Shown here: positions 27,775 through 34,641 of the stretch, in pieces
Layout of the letters: every line of letters begins with the position of its first letter
Numbering within the stretch: position 1 is the first letter of the stretch
DNA from: a virus
Direction: 5' to 3' (one strand)
IMG/VR virus record: IMGVR_UViG_3300047322_000627
Span: 1 to 34,641 of that record
Length of the DNA: 34,641 nt
Position numbers and translations under genes: made by a program
The notes under the pieces: model-generated
What the model was told of the DNA's origin: nothing
The model's input: the letters and a program-made list of their open reading frames with translations, nothing else
Databases searched by the model: none

Positions 27775-28157
27775 GTAATCCCGGCTCCAACCTTCTTAAG
27801 CGCGCGTCGAAGCTGATCAAGTTTCAAACGGTGCAGTACTATGCCGCGACCGCGCGCACGCTGAATGCCGCGCGACAATACGTGCCCGGTTTCGCGGCTC
27901 CGACGACTCTGCGCGCGAGCGTCCAGGCAGTCAACCGCTCCAGCTATGCGGAGATGGGCCTGAACTTCAACTCGTTCTATGTCCAGGTGTACGCGAGCCT
28001 GAACATGGTCGATCTGCAGCGCGACACGAGCGGCGACCGGTTCATCTATAACGGCGACCTTTACCAAATGGAGAACGGCCAAAGCTGGTTTGCGCAGGAC
28101 GGCTGGGCAACGTGCCTTGCGGTTCGCGTCAAAACCGGCGCTACTGGGCCGCTTTAA
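27771..28157 (+). CDS. Hypothetical head-tail joining protein
   Basis: A 128-residue protein starting at GTG 27771, overlapping the upstream gene by four bases and with GGAG in the normal position. It is beta-rich (FQTVQYYAATARTLNAARQ, then LRASVQAVNRSSYAEMGLNF and GDLYQMENGQSWFAQDGWA). Located between DUF4054 and the neck terminator gene, it is probably part of the collar. I cannot name a family. Confidence 0.65.
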   Translation: MSNPGSNLLKRASKLIKFQTVQYYAATARTLNAARQYVPGFAAPTTLRASVQAVNRSSYAEMGLNFNSFYVQVYASLNMVDLQRDTSGDRFIYNGDLYQMENGQSWFAQDGWATCLAVRVKTGATGPL

Positions 28158-28160
28158 CTC

Positions 28161-28733
28161 ATGCTGGATAACGCCCTCATCAACCTCATCGCGACCCAGC
28201 TGGAAGCCGCTAGTGCACAGGCTGGCTGGTCCTATCCGGTAATCCAGAAGAACCAACCGACCCAGGAAGGAATTCCAACCGGACCGACGATCTTTTTTGA
28301 GAAGTTGTTTGACATGGCGTATGGCTGGCCGGAAGTCTCTTATGAGGCATACGACCCTGGCACAAACACCTTCCAGCAAACGGAAAAGCAGTGGACTGAG
28401 ACGACATTTCAGGTATCGGCTCTGGTCATCCAAGACCCAACGAACCTGAGCCTGCCGACAGCCTCCGATGTAGTAAACTACATGAAGTTGTTCACTAACA
28501 GCCGCGCGTCCATAAGAACTCTGAAGGCACAGGGCGTTTCAATGCTTAGGATTACTGCCGTTAGGAATCCTTACTTCAGGGATGAGCGTCACACGTTCGA
28601 AGCCAATCCGAATTTCGATGTAGTCCTGCAGCATCAGCGGATCATCGTGAATAGGATAGGCGCGACAGACACCGTGGTTGGCGCGTTGGTGAGCGGATTC
28701 GAAGGCCAAGGCACCTTCCCAGTACCGGACTGA
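28161..28733 (+). CDS. Neck terminator-like protein
   Basis: A 190-residue protein resembling the phage 'neck terminator gp12-like' group (LIC_12616 in databases, from memory). It has an N-terminal helix (NALINLIATQLEAASAQAG), PTGPTIFFEKLFDMAYGW, and QWTETTFQVSALVIQDPTNL, the sort of strand pattern seen in tail-completion proteins that sit on top of the tube. It follows the collar-like gene and precedes the tail completion protein. Confidence 0.7.
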   Translation: MLDNALINLIATQLEAASAQAGWSYPVIQKNQPTQEGIPTGPTIFFEKLFDMAYGWPEVSYEAYDPGTNTFQQTEKQWTETTFQVSALVIQDPTNLSLPTASDVVNYMKLFTNSRASIRTLKAQGVSMLRITAVRNPYFRDERHTFEANPNFDVVLQHQRIIVNRIGATDTVVGALVSGFEGQGTFPVPD

Positions 28734-28735
28734 TC

Positions 28736-29239
28736 ATGGCAAAAGCGGGCAACCTTGTAGAGCGTCACATTCAGGCGCTCAAACAACTCAAGGGCCAATC
28801 CGTCGAAGCGGGTTGGTTTGAGTCCGCACGCTATCGCGCCGGAACGAAAGGCGACGGCAAGCAAATCCCTGATAAGCAAGTCGGCACGTCCATCGCGTAC
28901 GTGATGCGAGTGCAGGAGTTCGGCGCGACGATCAAGCGCGGCAACGCCACCATCGTTATTCCAGCGCGGCCATTCATGCGCCTCGCGTATCAGAACTTTC
29001 TGAAGCAGCGAAAAGCTATTCAGACAAAAATCGCCAAGCAGCTGATCCGTGGTGATATAAAGCCTGAGCAGGCGCTGGGCCAGATCGGTCTCGCACTCGA
29101 AGGCTGCATTGTTGATAGCATCAAAAACGGCGGTTGGGAAGGAAACGCGCCATCGACCGTTGAGAAGAAGGGTTTTGATAAGCCGCTGATTGACTCTGCG
29201 CAGGCGTGGCAGGCTGTCGTCAGCAAAGTTAATCCATAA
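28736..29239 (+). CDS. Tail completion protein, HK97 gp10-like
   Basis: A 167-residue protein of the tail-completion type. Seen are the N-terminal KLKGQSVEAGWFES-like part (QLKGQSVEAGWFESARYR), YVMRVQEFGATIKRG, IPARPFMRLAYQ, and at the end SIKNGGWEGNAPSTVEKKGF followed by DKPLIDSAQAW. The last is the family's typical 'N-x-P-S-T-x-x-x-K-G-x-x-x-P-L-x-D-x-x' segment. It joins the tail to the head. ATG 28736 is two bases after the previous stop. Confidence 0.8.
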   Translation: MAKAGNLVERHIQALKQLKGQSVEAGWFESARYRAGTKGDGKQIPDKQVGTSIAYVMRVQEFGATIKRGNATIVIPARPFMRLAYQNFLKQRKAIQTKIAKQLIRGDIKPEQALGQIGLALEGCIVDSIKNGGWEGNAPSTVEKKGFDKPLIDSAQAWQAVVSKVNP

Positions 29240-29251
29240 GGAGTCACTAAC

Positions 29252-30772
29252 GTGATCAGTCAGTCCAGATACATCAAGATCATTTCCGGCGTGGGGGCTG
29301 GCGCGGCTGTGGCACAGCGTCAGCTTATCATGCGTTTGATCACCCAGAACAACGTGCTGCCTCCTGGCCTCGTTGCGCAGTTCGCGAACGCAGATGCAGT
29401 CGGCGCGTACTTCGGCACGACCTCGGAAGAGTACAAGCGCGCCAAACCGTACTTCGCGTTCGTCAGCAAGAACATCAACTCGCCGCAGCTGCTCAGCTTC
29501 GCGCGCTGGGTATCGGCGGCGATTGCGCCGATGATCGTGGGCGACACGCTGGCCAAGTCGTTGGCCGCGTTCACCGCAATCACGAATGGCACGCTGACGA
29601 TCAATGACGGTGCCACGCCCGTTCCGGTGACGGCGCTGAACTTCTCGACGGCGACGACGCTGACGCAAGTCGCGTCCATCCTGCAGACGGCCTTGCGCGC
29701 AACTGCCGACGCCCAGCTGGCCACGGCGACCGTAGCATACAACACGAACACAGGCCAATTCGTGTTGACCGGCTCGAACACCGGTACAGGCTCCCTTTCG
29801 GCCACTCCTACGGGCCTGTCCACGGACGTCAGCGGACTCCTGGGCTGGACTACGGGCGGCACGATCCTGGTTGCGGGCCAGACAGCAGACACTCCGGACG
29901 TTGCAGTGTCGAAGAGCGCGGCAATTAGCGACAACTTCGGCTCGTTCGCCTACTGCACGCCGTCCACGCCGCTGACCAACGATCAAATCACGGCCATCTC
30001 GTCGTGGACCGATTCGCAGAACAACAAGTTCATGTTCTCGCTGGCCACGCCACTCGCGAATCTGCAGACGTTGTACGCGCTGATCAAGGGTTACAGCGGC
30101 GTCGCCATCAACATCCTGTCCACGACGCAAGCCAACGACTACATCGAGCAGTCGCCTTGCGAGATTCTGGCCGCGACGAACTACAACAACCCGGCAGCGT
30201 CGCAGAACTACATGTTCTATCAGTTCGCGAGCCGCAACATCACGGTTACGGACGACAACACGGCAGATACGGTCGATGCGTCACGCGGCAACTATATCGG
30301 CGCAACGCAAAGCGCTGGTCAAACGCTCGCCTTCTACCAACGCGGCGTGCTGTGCGGCGGATCGACCGCAGCCGTGGACATGAACACGTTCGCGAACGAG
30401 ATGTGGCTGAAGTCGGCGTTCACCGCTCAGTTCATGTCGCTGTTCCTGAACGTTCCGGAAGTGCCTGCCGATGATACGGGCGCGGGGATGCTGCTGGCTG
30501 TTATGACTCCGGTCATCTCGCTGGCAAAGACCAACGGCGTTATCGCGGCTGGCAAGACGCTTTCTGCGGTACAGCAACAGTACATCAGCAGCATCACCGG
30601 CGATCCGAACGCGTGGCGTCAGGTTCAAACGCTTGGCTACTGGCTGAGCATCACGTTCACGTCGCAAGTAAACGAGAACAGTGGCATCACGGAGTGGGTC
30701 GCAAATTACCTCTTCGTGTATTCGAAGTCTGACGCTATCCGTGCGGTCAACGGCAGCGACGTCATGATCTAA
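29252..30772 (+). CDS. Tail sheath protein (DUF3383 type)
   Basis: A 506-residue tail sheath protein, the contractile layer that drives the tube into the host. It matches the DUF3383 pattern: an N-terminal [40 protein letters not shown], a middle domain rich in Thr/Ser/Ala, and the C-terminal region around [19 protein letters not shown]. Length fits the family. GTG start with AAGGAG eight bases upstream. This gene is the best evidence for a contractile tail. Confidence 0.92.
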   Translation: MISQSRYIKIISGVGAGAAVAQRQLIMRLITQNNVLPPGLVAQFANADAVGAYFGTTSEEYKRAKPYFAFVSKNINSPQLLSFARWVSAAIAPMIVGDTLAKSLAAFTAITNGTLTINDGATPVPVTALNFSTATTLTQVASILQTALRATADAQLATATVAYNTNTGQFVLTGSNTGTGSLSATPTGLSTDVSGLLGWTTGGTILVAGQTADTPDVAVSKSAAISDNFGSFAYCTPSTPLTNDQITAISSWTDSQNNKFMFSLATPLANLQTLYALIKGYSGVAINILSTTQANDYIEQSPCEILAATNYNNPAASQNYMFYQFASRNITVTDDNTADTVDASRGNYIGATQSAGQTLAFYQRGVLCGGSTAAVDMNTFANEMWLKSAFTAQFMSLFLNVPEVPADDTGAGMLLAVMTPVISLAKTNGVIAAGKTLSAVQQQYISSITGDPNAWRQVQTLGYWLSITFTSQVNENSGITEWVANYLFVYSKSDAIRAVNGSDVMI

Positions 30773-30778
30773 GCCGCT

Positions 30779-30820
30779 GCGCGGCAGGGCGTACTTGAGT
30801 GAATGGTACACCTGCCGCGC
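30779..30820 (+). repeat. GC-rich inverted repeat after the sheath gene
   Basis: GCGCGGCAGG (30779-30788) and CCTGCCGCGC (30811-30820) are perfect ten-base arms with a 22-base loop. No T-run follows. A smaller hairpin, GCCGC/GCGGC at 30773-30785, overlaps it. The structure sits between sheath and tube genes and just before a TATAAT. Confidence 0.65.
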
Positions 30821-30823
30821 CGG

Positions 30824-30829
30824 TATAAT
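30824..30829 (+). promoter_or_regulatory. Candidate -10 box before the tube gene
   Basis: TATAAT (30824-30829), a perfect hexamer preceded by CGG, 23 bases before the ATG at 30853. No clear -35 box 17 bases upstream (GAATGG). Possibly a secondary tail promoter. Confidence 0.35.
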
Positions 30830-30852
30830 CAAGACACTTTCTGGAGTCCTAA

Positions 30853-31314
30853 ATGGAAGACATCAGCATTTTTGGCTTGTCGGCGATCCTCACTGCTGAC
30901 AAGACCTTTCCGAACACGACGACGATCACATCGTTTGCTGACGATGCAGACCCGCTCGACTCGCCTGACTTGGACATCGCAGATATGTCGATGGGTCCGA
31001 ACGGCGATGCAATCACGTGGTCGCGCCCGCAGCTGATCGAGATTGTGATGAACGTCATCCCGCAATCGCAGGACGACCTGAACCTGACCGCGCTTATGGA
31101 CGCCAACCGCGTCGCCAAGGGCAAGTCGTCGGCGCGCGATCAAATCGGCATCGTCTTCTGCTATCCGAACGGCATGAAGGTGACCTGCAGCGAGGGCAAG
31201 TTGGTCGTCGCACCGGCAGTCCAGTCAGGCTCAGCGGCTGGCCGCGCGAAGTCCAAGCGCTACGCGTTCAAGTTCGCCCAAGTATCGCGCCAAAATCCGA
31301 CTTCGGGCAGCTAA
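30853..31314 (+). CDS. Putative tail tube protein, copy 1
   Basis: A 153-residue beta-rich protein directly after the sheath, where the tube gene normally lies. It contains ITSFADDADPLDSPDLDI, a Gly/Asn turn, SQDDLNLTALMDANR, and a final strand YAFKFAQVS. Its order and general pattern fit a tail tube subunit (DUF3277-like), but this is inferred. It aligns along its length with the product of 32233-32730. GGAG is seven bases before ATG. Confidence 0.65.
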   Translation: MEDISIFGLSAILTADKTFPNTTTITSFADDADPLDSPDLDIADMSMGPNGDAITWSRPQLIEIVMNVIPQSQDDLNLTALMDANRVAKGKSSARDQIGIVFCYPNGMKVTCSEGKLVVAPAVQSGSAAGRAKSKRYAFKFAQVSRQNPTSGS

Positions 31315-31320
31315 CGTACC

Positions 31321-31647
31321 ATGCTGGCAATCCCGCTGTCGCCGGTCGCAAATCAGTCCGTTTCGTTTAATGCGGATGGCGTCTTGTGGACGGTTCACGT
31401 CTACCAGGCCGTCAGCCACATGTGCGCGGACATCTCCAAAAACGGTGTAAAGATCGTTGATGGAGTGCGATGCTTTGGTGGGATTCCACTGATGCAGTAC
31501 AGCTATATGTACGCTCCGAATCTCGGCAACTTCTGCTTTGATTCGGACGCTGACTGGACGAACTTCGGCAACTCCTGCAACCTGTACTACATGCCGCAGG
31601 ACGAGTTGGCAGAGTTCCTGGACGCGCTGCAGCAGGGAGTCATCTGA
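31321..31647 (+). CDS. Baseplate plug protein
   Basis: A 108-residue protein with IPLSPVANQSVSFNADGVLW, DISKNGVKIVDGVRCFGGIP, and a C-terminal strand region FCFDSDADW. It resembles the Pam3 gp18-like baseplate plug family, in which a small beta domain closes the central hub. ATG 31321 is six bases after the tube stop. The next start overlaps its stop by one base (TGATG). Confidence 0.75.
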   Translation: MLAIPLSPVANQSVSFNADGVLWTVHVYQAVSHMCADISKNGVKIVDGVRCFGGIPLMQYSYMYAPNLGNFCFDSDADWTNFGNSCNLYYMPQDELAEFLDALQQGVI

Positions 31648-31997
31648 TGGCCACGCAGACCTTCGCCTGCAACGAGAACAACGACCTGTATCTGCCAGAC
31701 GGGCGCAACCTAAGCCTCATCTCTGGGATCGTGGCGTGCGAGCAGAACCTTACCCAGAAGGGCCAGATGCGCCTGGGCGAGAACCAGTACAACACGTCTG
31801 ACGGCGTGGATTACTTCGGCACGGTCTTCACGCCGCAGCCGGATTACGATGCAGCGCGAGCGTCCATAGCAAAGAACATTCTGGAATGCCCAGACGTTCT
31901 GAGCATCGAATCGCTGACTATCACGATCAGCGGCGAAGACTTCAGCTACGTCGCGCGAGTTCACACGATATACGGACCAACAACCATTCAAGGATAA
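31647..31997 (+). CDS. Baseplate wedge protein, gp25-like
   Basis: A 116-residue protein resembling small baseplate wedge proteins (gp25/DUF2634-like). Seen are NNDLYLPDGRNLSLISGIVA, EQNLTQKGQMRLGENQYN, SDGVDYFGTVFTPQ, and a strand at the end (LTITISGEDFSYVARVHTI). The 'GE...D...G..Y' spacing is typical. It sits next to the plug gene, as in related phages. Moderate confidence, no catalytic residues to check. Confidence 0.65.
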   Translation: MATQTFACNENNDLYLPDGRNLSLISGIVACEQNLTQKGQMRLGENQYNTSDGVDYFGTVFTPQPDYDAARASIAKNILECPDVLSIESLTITISGEDFSYVARVHTIYGPTTIQG

Positions 31998-32001
31998 GAC
32001 G

Positions 32002-32232
32002 ATGCCCGCCAACCAGTCTGCCCACGGCGTTATCACCATTCACGCGCCTGCACCCAGCGCGCCGGTTGCTTCGCCTTCCTTCGCGCCCAGCGTCGCGGCA
32101 CTAGGAGCGCACGCCATTTCGACCGGCGCACCGCCTGAGCCGGTAGTCCAGCACAAGACGGCAGCGGAACTCGAAGCCGAAGCGGCAGAGCAAGCCATCA
32201 CCGACGCGAGCACGGAACATACGGACGCCTAA
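32002..32232 (+). CDS. Small Ala/Pro-rich protein
   Basis: A 76-residue protein, low in complexity. It reads SAHGVITIHAPAPSAPVAS, then helical ELEAEAAEQAITDASTEH at the end. It may be a short tail accessory or chaperone-like protein. Its composition resembles a linker; no domain is recognised. The next gene's ATG follows its stop by one codon. Confidence 0.55.
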   Translation: MPANQSAHGVITIHAPAPSAPVASPSFAPSVAALGAHAISTGAPPEPVVQHKTAAELEAEAAEQAITDASTEHTDA

Positions 32233-32730
32233 ATGATCGACATCAGCGGATTCGGCACTGGAATTACCATCGTAAGCACAGCCAGCTTTCCGGTGGGGTT
32301 TCAGGTCACGTCATTTGCTGATGATGAAGACCCGCTGACTATCGAGCAACTTGAAGTCAGCGGCTTCGAAAAACTTTATGACGGCAGTATTTTCACGTTT
32401 GACAAGACCTCGCCTGTGCTCTTGTCCATCGGCGTCAACGCAAACACTGACGACGACATAAACCTGAAGATATTGCTGCAGGCGCGCAAATCGTCGCCGC
32501 AGCTTCTCCCGCTTCCTGATACCACGTCAATGGTCATATCGTATCCGGACGGCGGGCGCGTCCTGTTGAGCGACGGCTTGATGCTCAGCGGCGCTATAGC
32601 GGACAGCTTAACATCTGCCGGACGGAAGAAGGGCAACGTTTATCATTTTGCCTTCGGAACGTTCGCGGGTGCACAGAGCTTCAAAGAGTTGGCCACAACC
32701 GTTCTGCGCGCTGGTCTGGCGCTTCTATAG
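32233..32730 (+). CDS. Putative tail tube-like protein, copy 2
   Basis: A 165-residue protein that aligns with the product of 30853-31314: both open with xDISxFG, share TSFADDxDPL, a DD-x-NL segment (NTDDDINLKILLQARK here), a YPxG turn and a final YxFxF strand. It may be a second tube subunit, a terminal tube ring or a baseplate cap that uses the same fold. Its ATG directly follows the previous stop. The C-terminus has a further helix (KELATTVLRAGLALL) not seen in copy 1. Confidence 0.65.
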   Translation: MIDISGFGTGITIVSTASFPVGFQVTSFADDEDPLTIEQLEVSGFEKLYDGSIFTFDKTSPVLLSIGVNANTDDDINLKILLQARKSSPQLLPLPDTTSMVISYPDGGRVLLSDGLMLSGAIADSLTSAGRKKGNVYHFAFGTFAGAQSFKELATTVLRAGLALL

Positions 32731-32732
32731 TC

Positions 32733-33263
32733 ATGGCAGCCAGCATTCTATCCAGTCTGCTGTCCAAGCCCGCTCTGACTATCGTGAGCAGCTTGACCGG
32801 CCTCAACATCGCGCAAAGCCTGAAGGTTTCGCGCGTTCGGTTCCGCTATCGCTCGCGCGTCATGCGGCATATGCGAGAGGACGGAAATAACATCGTTGAT
32901 GCGCGCGTCGTCATGTCTCCGATAGTTGAGATTGAAGTTTTCTGCGCGACGCTGGATGACTTGGCAATGATTAACTCTGCGATGATGGACCGCTCTGGCG
33001 TGTACACTATCACGTCGCGCGGCTTGGTGCTGACGAATATGATGGCGGACGAAGAGCAGGTGAAGCAGACGCCTGACGTCATCAGCGCGAACCCGGTGCG
33101 CATGTCATTCAAGCAGATTCTGACGCAAAATGGATCCAATCCGCCCTCTGTTGAGCAGGCGGCAGACTCGTCGCTGATGGACAAGGGCATCCAGCAGGTC
33201 AACGCCGCCAAGGTCAGCGTGCAAACCTTTGCGGCGAACGTAGTCAGCCAACTGGGACTCTGA
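32733..33263 (+). CDS. Hypothetical tail or baseplate protein, copy A
   Basis: A 176-residue protein of mixed strand and helix. It starts ASILSSLLSKPALTIVSSL, then RVRFRYRSRVMRHMREDGN, IVEIEVFCATLDDLAMINSA, and PSVEQAADSSLMDKGIQQ near the end. It has a relative in the gene that follows. Both may be Dit-like or hub-associated baseplate proteins, from position, but no family is recognised. ATG 32733, two bases after the tube-like gene's stop. Confidence 0.6.
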   Translation: MAASILSSLLSKPALTIVSSLTGLNIAQSLKVSRVRFRYRSRVMRHMREDGNNIVDARVVMSPIVEIEVFCATLDDLAMINSAMMDRSGVYTITSRGLVLTNMMADEEQVKQTPDVISANPVRMSFKQILTQNGSNPPSVEQAADSSLMDKGIQQVNAAKVSVQTFAANVVSQLGL

Positions 33264-33264
33264 T

Positions 33265-33903
33265 ATGCCCCAGTCCATCCTTTCGACTCTCACCAGCAAG
33301 CCCAAGTTCGTTGCGACGAACGAGAATACCGGCGCGACTATCTGGAGCAAGCTGGGGATCGTTGACGTTGAGGTTTCATCCTCCAGCGCCAACACCGAAA
33401 TGCCGATATCCAACCAGCAGGTTTCGGACACCGAAACGTATCAAACGATTCTTGAACAGGACATTCAGGCAATCAAGATCATCGAGCCGTCGCGCCTTCG
33501 GGTTACGGCTCTTTGCGCGGACATCTCGACGCTGGAGAACGTCATTGCGACGTTCATGGACACGACCGTTACAATATCCATTAACACCAAGTCGATTATC
33601 ACCTCATACCTCGTCCTCAGTCATTTGGACGTAGAGCAAACAGGGGAAATGATATCGGCGTCGCGCGTCATCATGGTCTTCGAGCAGGCGCAACCGCCAG
33701 CCAACTCCGGATACGCACCGGAACAGGCCGCAGATAGTTCGGTGTACGGAGTAAGCATCCAGACGCCTCCGACAGTCGTGCCGCTGGCGACGCTGGTCCA
33801 AGCAGTCAAGAGCGCGGCATACATTCCGACAGTACCGGCCAACGGCGCGTTGATCGACAACCTGGGCGGCTCATTCATTCTTGATTCCAGCAGACTATCG
33901 TGA
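33265..33903 (+). CDS. Hypothetical tail or baseplate protein, copy B
   Basis: A 212-residue protein related to the previous gene: it starts PQSILSTLTSKPKFVATNEN and has an analogous block (PSRLRVTALCADISTLENVI) and PEQAADSS near the end. It has about 36 more residues, chiefly a C-terminal extension (KSAAYIPTVPANGALIDNLG). Gene duplication is likely. Its TGA overlaps the GTG of the tail fibre gene by three bases (33901-33903 against 33900-33902, GTGA). Confidence 0.6.
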   Translation: MPQSILSTLTSKPKFVATNENTGATIWSKLGIVDVEVSSSSANTEMPISNQQVSDTETYQTILEQDIQAIKIIEPSRLRVTALCADISTLENVIATFMDTTVTISINTKSIITSYLVLSHLDVEQTGEMISASRVIMVFEQAQPPANSGYAPEQAADSSVYGVSIQTPPTVVPLATLVQAVKSAAYIPTVPANGALIDNLGGSFILDSSRLS

Positions 33904-34641
33904 GCGACTACACAGCAGGCGAGGTACTCAAAGCCGATGATCTGAACGCGTCGTTTGCCGAAAAGGCAGACAACAGCAACGTTGCGATCACTGGCGGTAC
34001 GATTCAGGGCGTCACGTTCGTCTATGTGACGGGCGGGACCGATTCAACATCACCCGGAACCGGCGCGCTTACCGTCGCTGGCGGGGCAGGGATCGCGAAG
34101 AGCCTTCAAGTCGGCATGTCCATCACGGCAGGCGGCGCGATCACGACGACCGCAACGACCGCTTCCACTTCCACGACGACCGGCGCGCTGGTTGTAGCGG
34201 GCGGGGCAGGGATTGCCGGCAGCGTGAACGTTGGCGGTTCCGTAGGCGTCGCCGGTGGCGTCACAGCGGCAGGGCAGATTGCCGCGAACGCAACGACCGC
34301 TTCAACGTCCACGACGACCGGCGCGCTTGTCGTTGCTGGTGGCGTCGGTGTCGCTGGTGCCCTGTATGTCGGCGGTGCGCTTAATGTATCCGGAACAGTC
34401 ACGCAATCCGGCCAAGTCAACGTTTCCAATGCCACGGCGAGCACCAGCACCAGCACTGGCGCGCTGACTGTTGCCGGTGGCGTAGGCGTGGCTCAAAACG
34501 TCTGGATTGGCGGGACTGCCAACGTTGCTGGCGCGGCCACGCTACAGGGCATTACGACAGTTTCCAACGCCACAACCTCGTCCAGCACGACGACCGGCGC
34601 GCTGGTCGTCACTGGCGGAGTCGGCATCGGCGGCGCGCTGA
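33900..34641 (+). CDS. Tail fibre protein, repetitive, cut by the window edge
   Basis: At least 247 residues, open to the right edge. It starts at GTG 33900, overlapping the previous stop (GTGA), with SDYTAGEVLKADDLNASFAE. After about residue 50 it becomes a repeat: the segment TASTSTTTGALVVAGG recurs every 46 residues (138 bases; GGC of the TGAL motif at 34182, 34320, 34458 and 34596; the first interval, from 34062, is 40). Between motifs come VGVAGALYVGG-like turns. Such alternating Thr/Ser-Ala-Gly repeats are typical of trimeric tail fibre shafts. The receptor-binding end lies outside the window. Confidence 0.85.
   Translation, partial: MSDYTAGEVLKADDLNASFAEKADNSNVAITGGTIQGVTFVYVTGGTDSTSPGTGALTVAGGAGIAKSLQVGMSITAGGAITTTATTASTSTTTGALVVAGGAGIAGSVNVGGSVGVAGGVTAAGQIAANATTASTSTTTGALVVAGGVGVAGALYVGGALNVSGTVTQSGQVNVSNATASTSTSTGALTVAGGVGVAQNVWIGGTANVAGAATLQGITTVSNATTSSSTTTGALVVTGGVGIGGAL

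Noticed and set aside
28634-30130. 498-codon leftward frame opposite the sheath
   Set aside because: Arg-rich shadow of highly biased codons in the sheath gene.
1-34641. CRISPR array, insertion sequence or rRNA
   Set aside because: No regularly spaced direct repeats outside the fibre gene, no transposase and no rRNA-like sequence were seen.

Overview
The window is part of the genome of a dsDNA tailed bacteriophage with a contractile tail (myovirus morphology). The evidence is a large terminase, a portal of the DUF1073 type, a Mu F-like minor head protein, a DUF2213-type protease, a decoration protein, a DUF2184-type major capsid protein, neck proteins, a DUF3383-type tail sheath, tube-like proteins, baseplate proteins and the start of a repetitive tail fibre. 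The DNA is moderately GC-rich, and many of the small early proteins resemble those I recall from phages of Burkholderia, Ralstonia and related Proteobacteria. That host is an inference and nothing in the window proves it. Integrase, replication, lysis and tape-measure genes are not seen, so they must lie outside the window if present.

Layout: 1-564 is non-coding and carries an AT-rich palindrome. 565-1233 (+) is a putative small terminase. It ends at a strong hairpin terminator (1318-1359) that also faces a long leftward block. 1358-13906 (-) holds about 41 small, tightly packed genes, many with 4-base ATGA or GTGA overlaps. Recognisable members are an XRE-type HTH protein, a sigma-like HTH protein, a MazG-like nucleotide pyrophosphohydrolase, an HNH nuclease, several Cys-rich putative zinc proteins and several single-pass membrane miniproteins. 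14120-15721 (+) is the large terminase. 15675-19403 (-) is a second leftward block with a DUF2786-like protein, a protein with DnaJ-type zinc motifs and a DUF6011-like C-terminus, and a lipoprotein resembling the C-terminal half of band-7/SPFH proteins. 19605-34641 (+) is the virion structural module, running off the right edge inside a tail fibre gene.

Regulation can be read from the sequence. Leftward genes are fed by sigma-70-like promoters (TTGACG/TTGCCG, 17 bp, CATAAT-like) at about 7074-7102, 7854-7882, 8588-8616, 13968-13996 and 19449-19478. Five genes share an almost invariant ribosome-binding cassette, GGAGCTAAACGCCATG. Rightward genes for both terminase subunits and the head protease instead have a TANAAT-like hexamer followed by CGCGAAC and no recognisable -35 box, which suggests a separate late-promoter class. 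Hairpin terminators separate several units.

The most unusual gene is the portal. After its portal domain it continues into a C-terminal domain with an intact family I inorganic pyrophosphatase active-site signature (DGDEVDC). Other points of note are two tandem pairs of paralogous tail genes, a 46-residue repeat in the tail fibre, a hairpin overlapping a ribosome-binding site at 6546-6590, a possible frameshift at an A7 run near 9926-9932, and an unusual pair of inverted repeats at 23092-23173. Start codons were chosen from Shine-Dalgarno position and overlap with the upstream stop, so several differ from the longest open frame.
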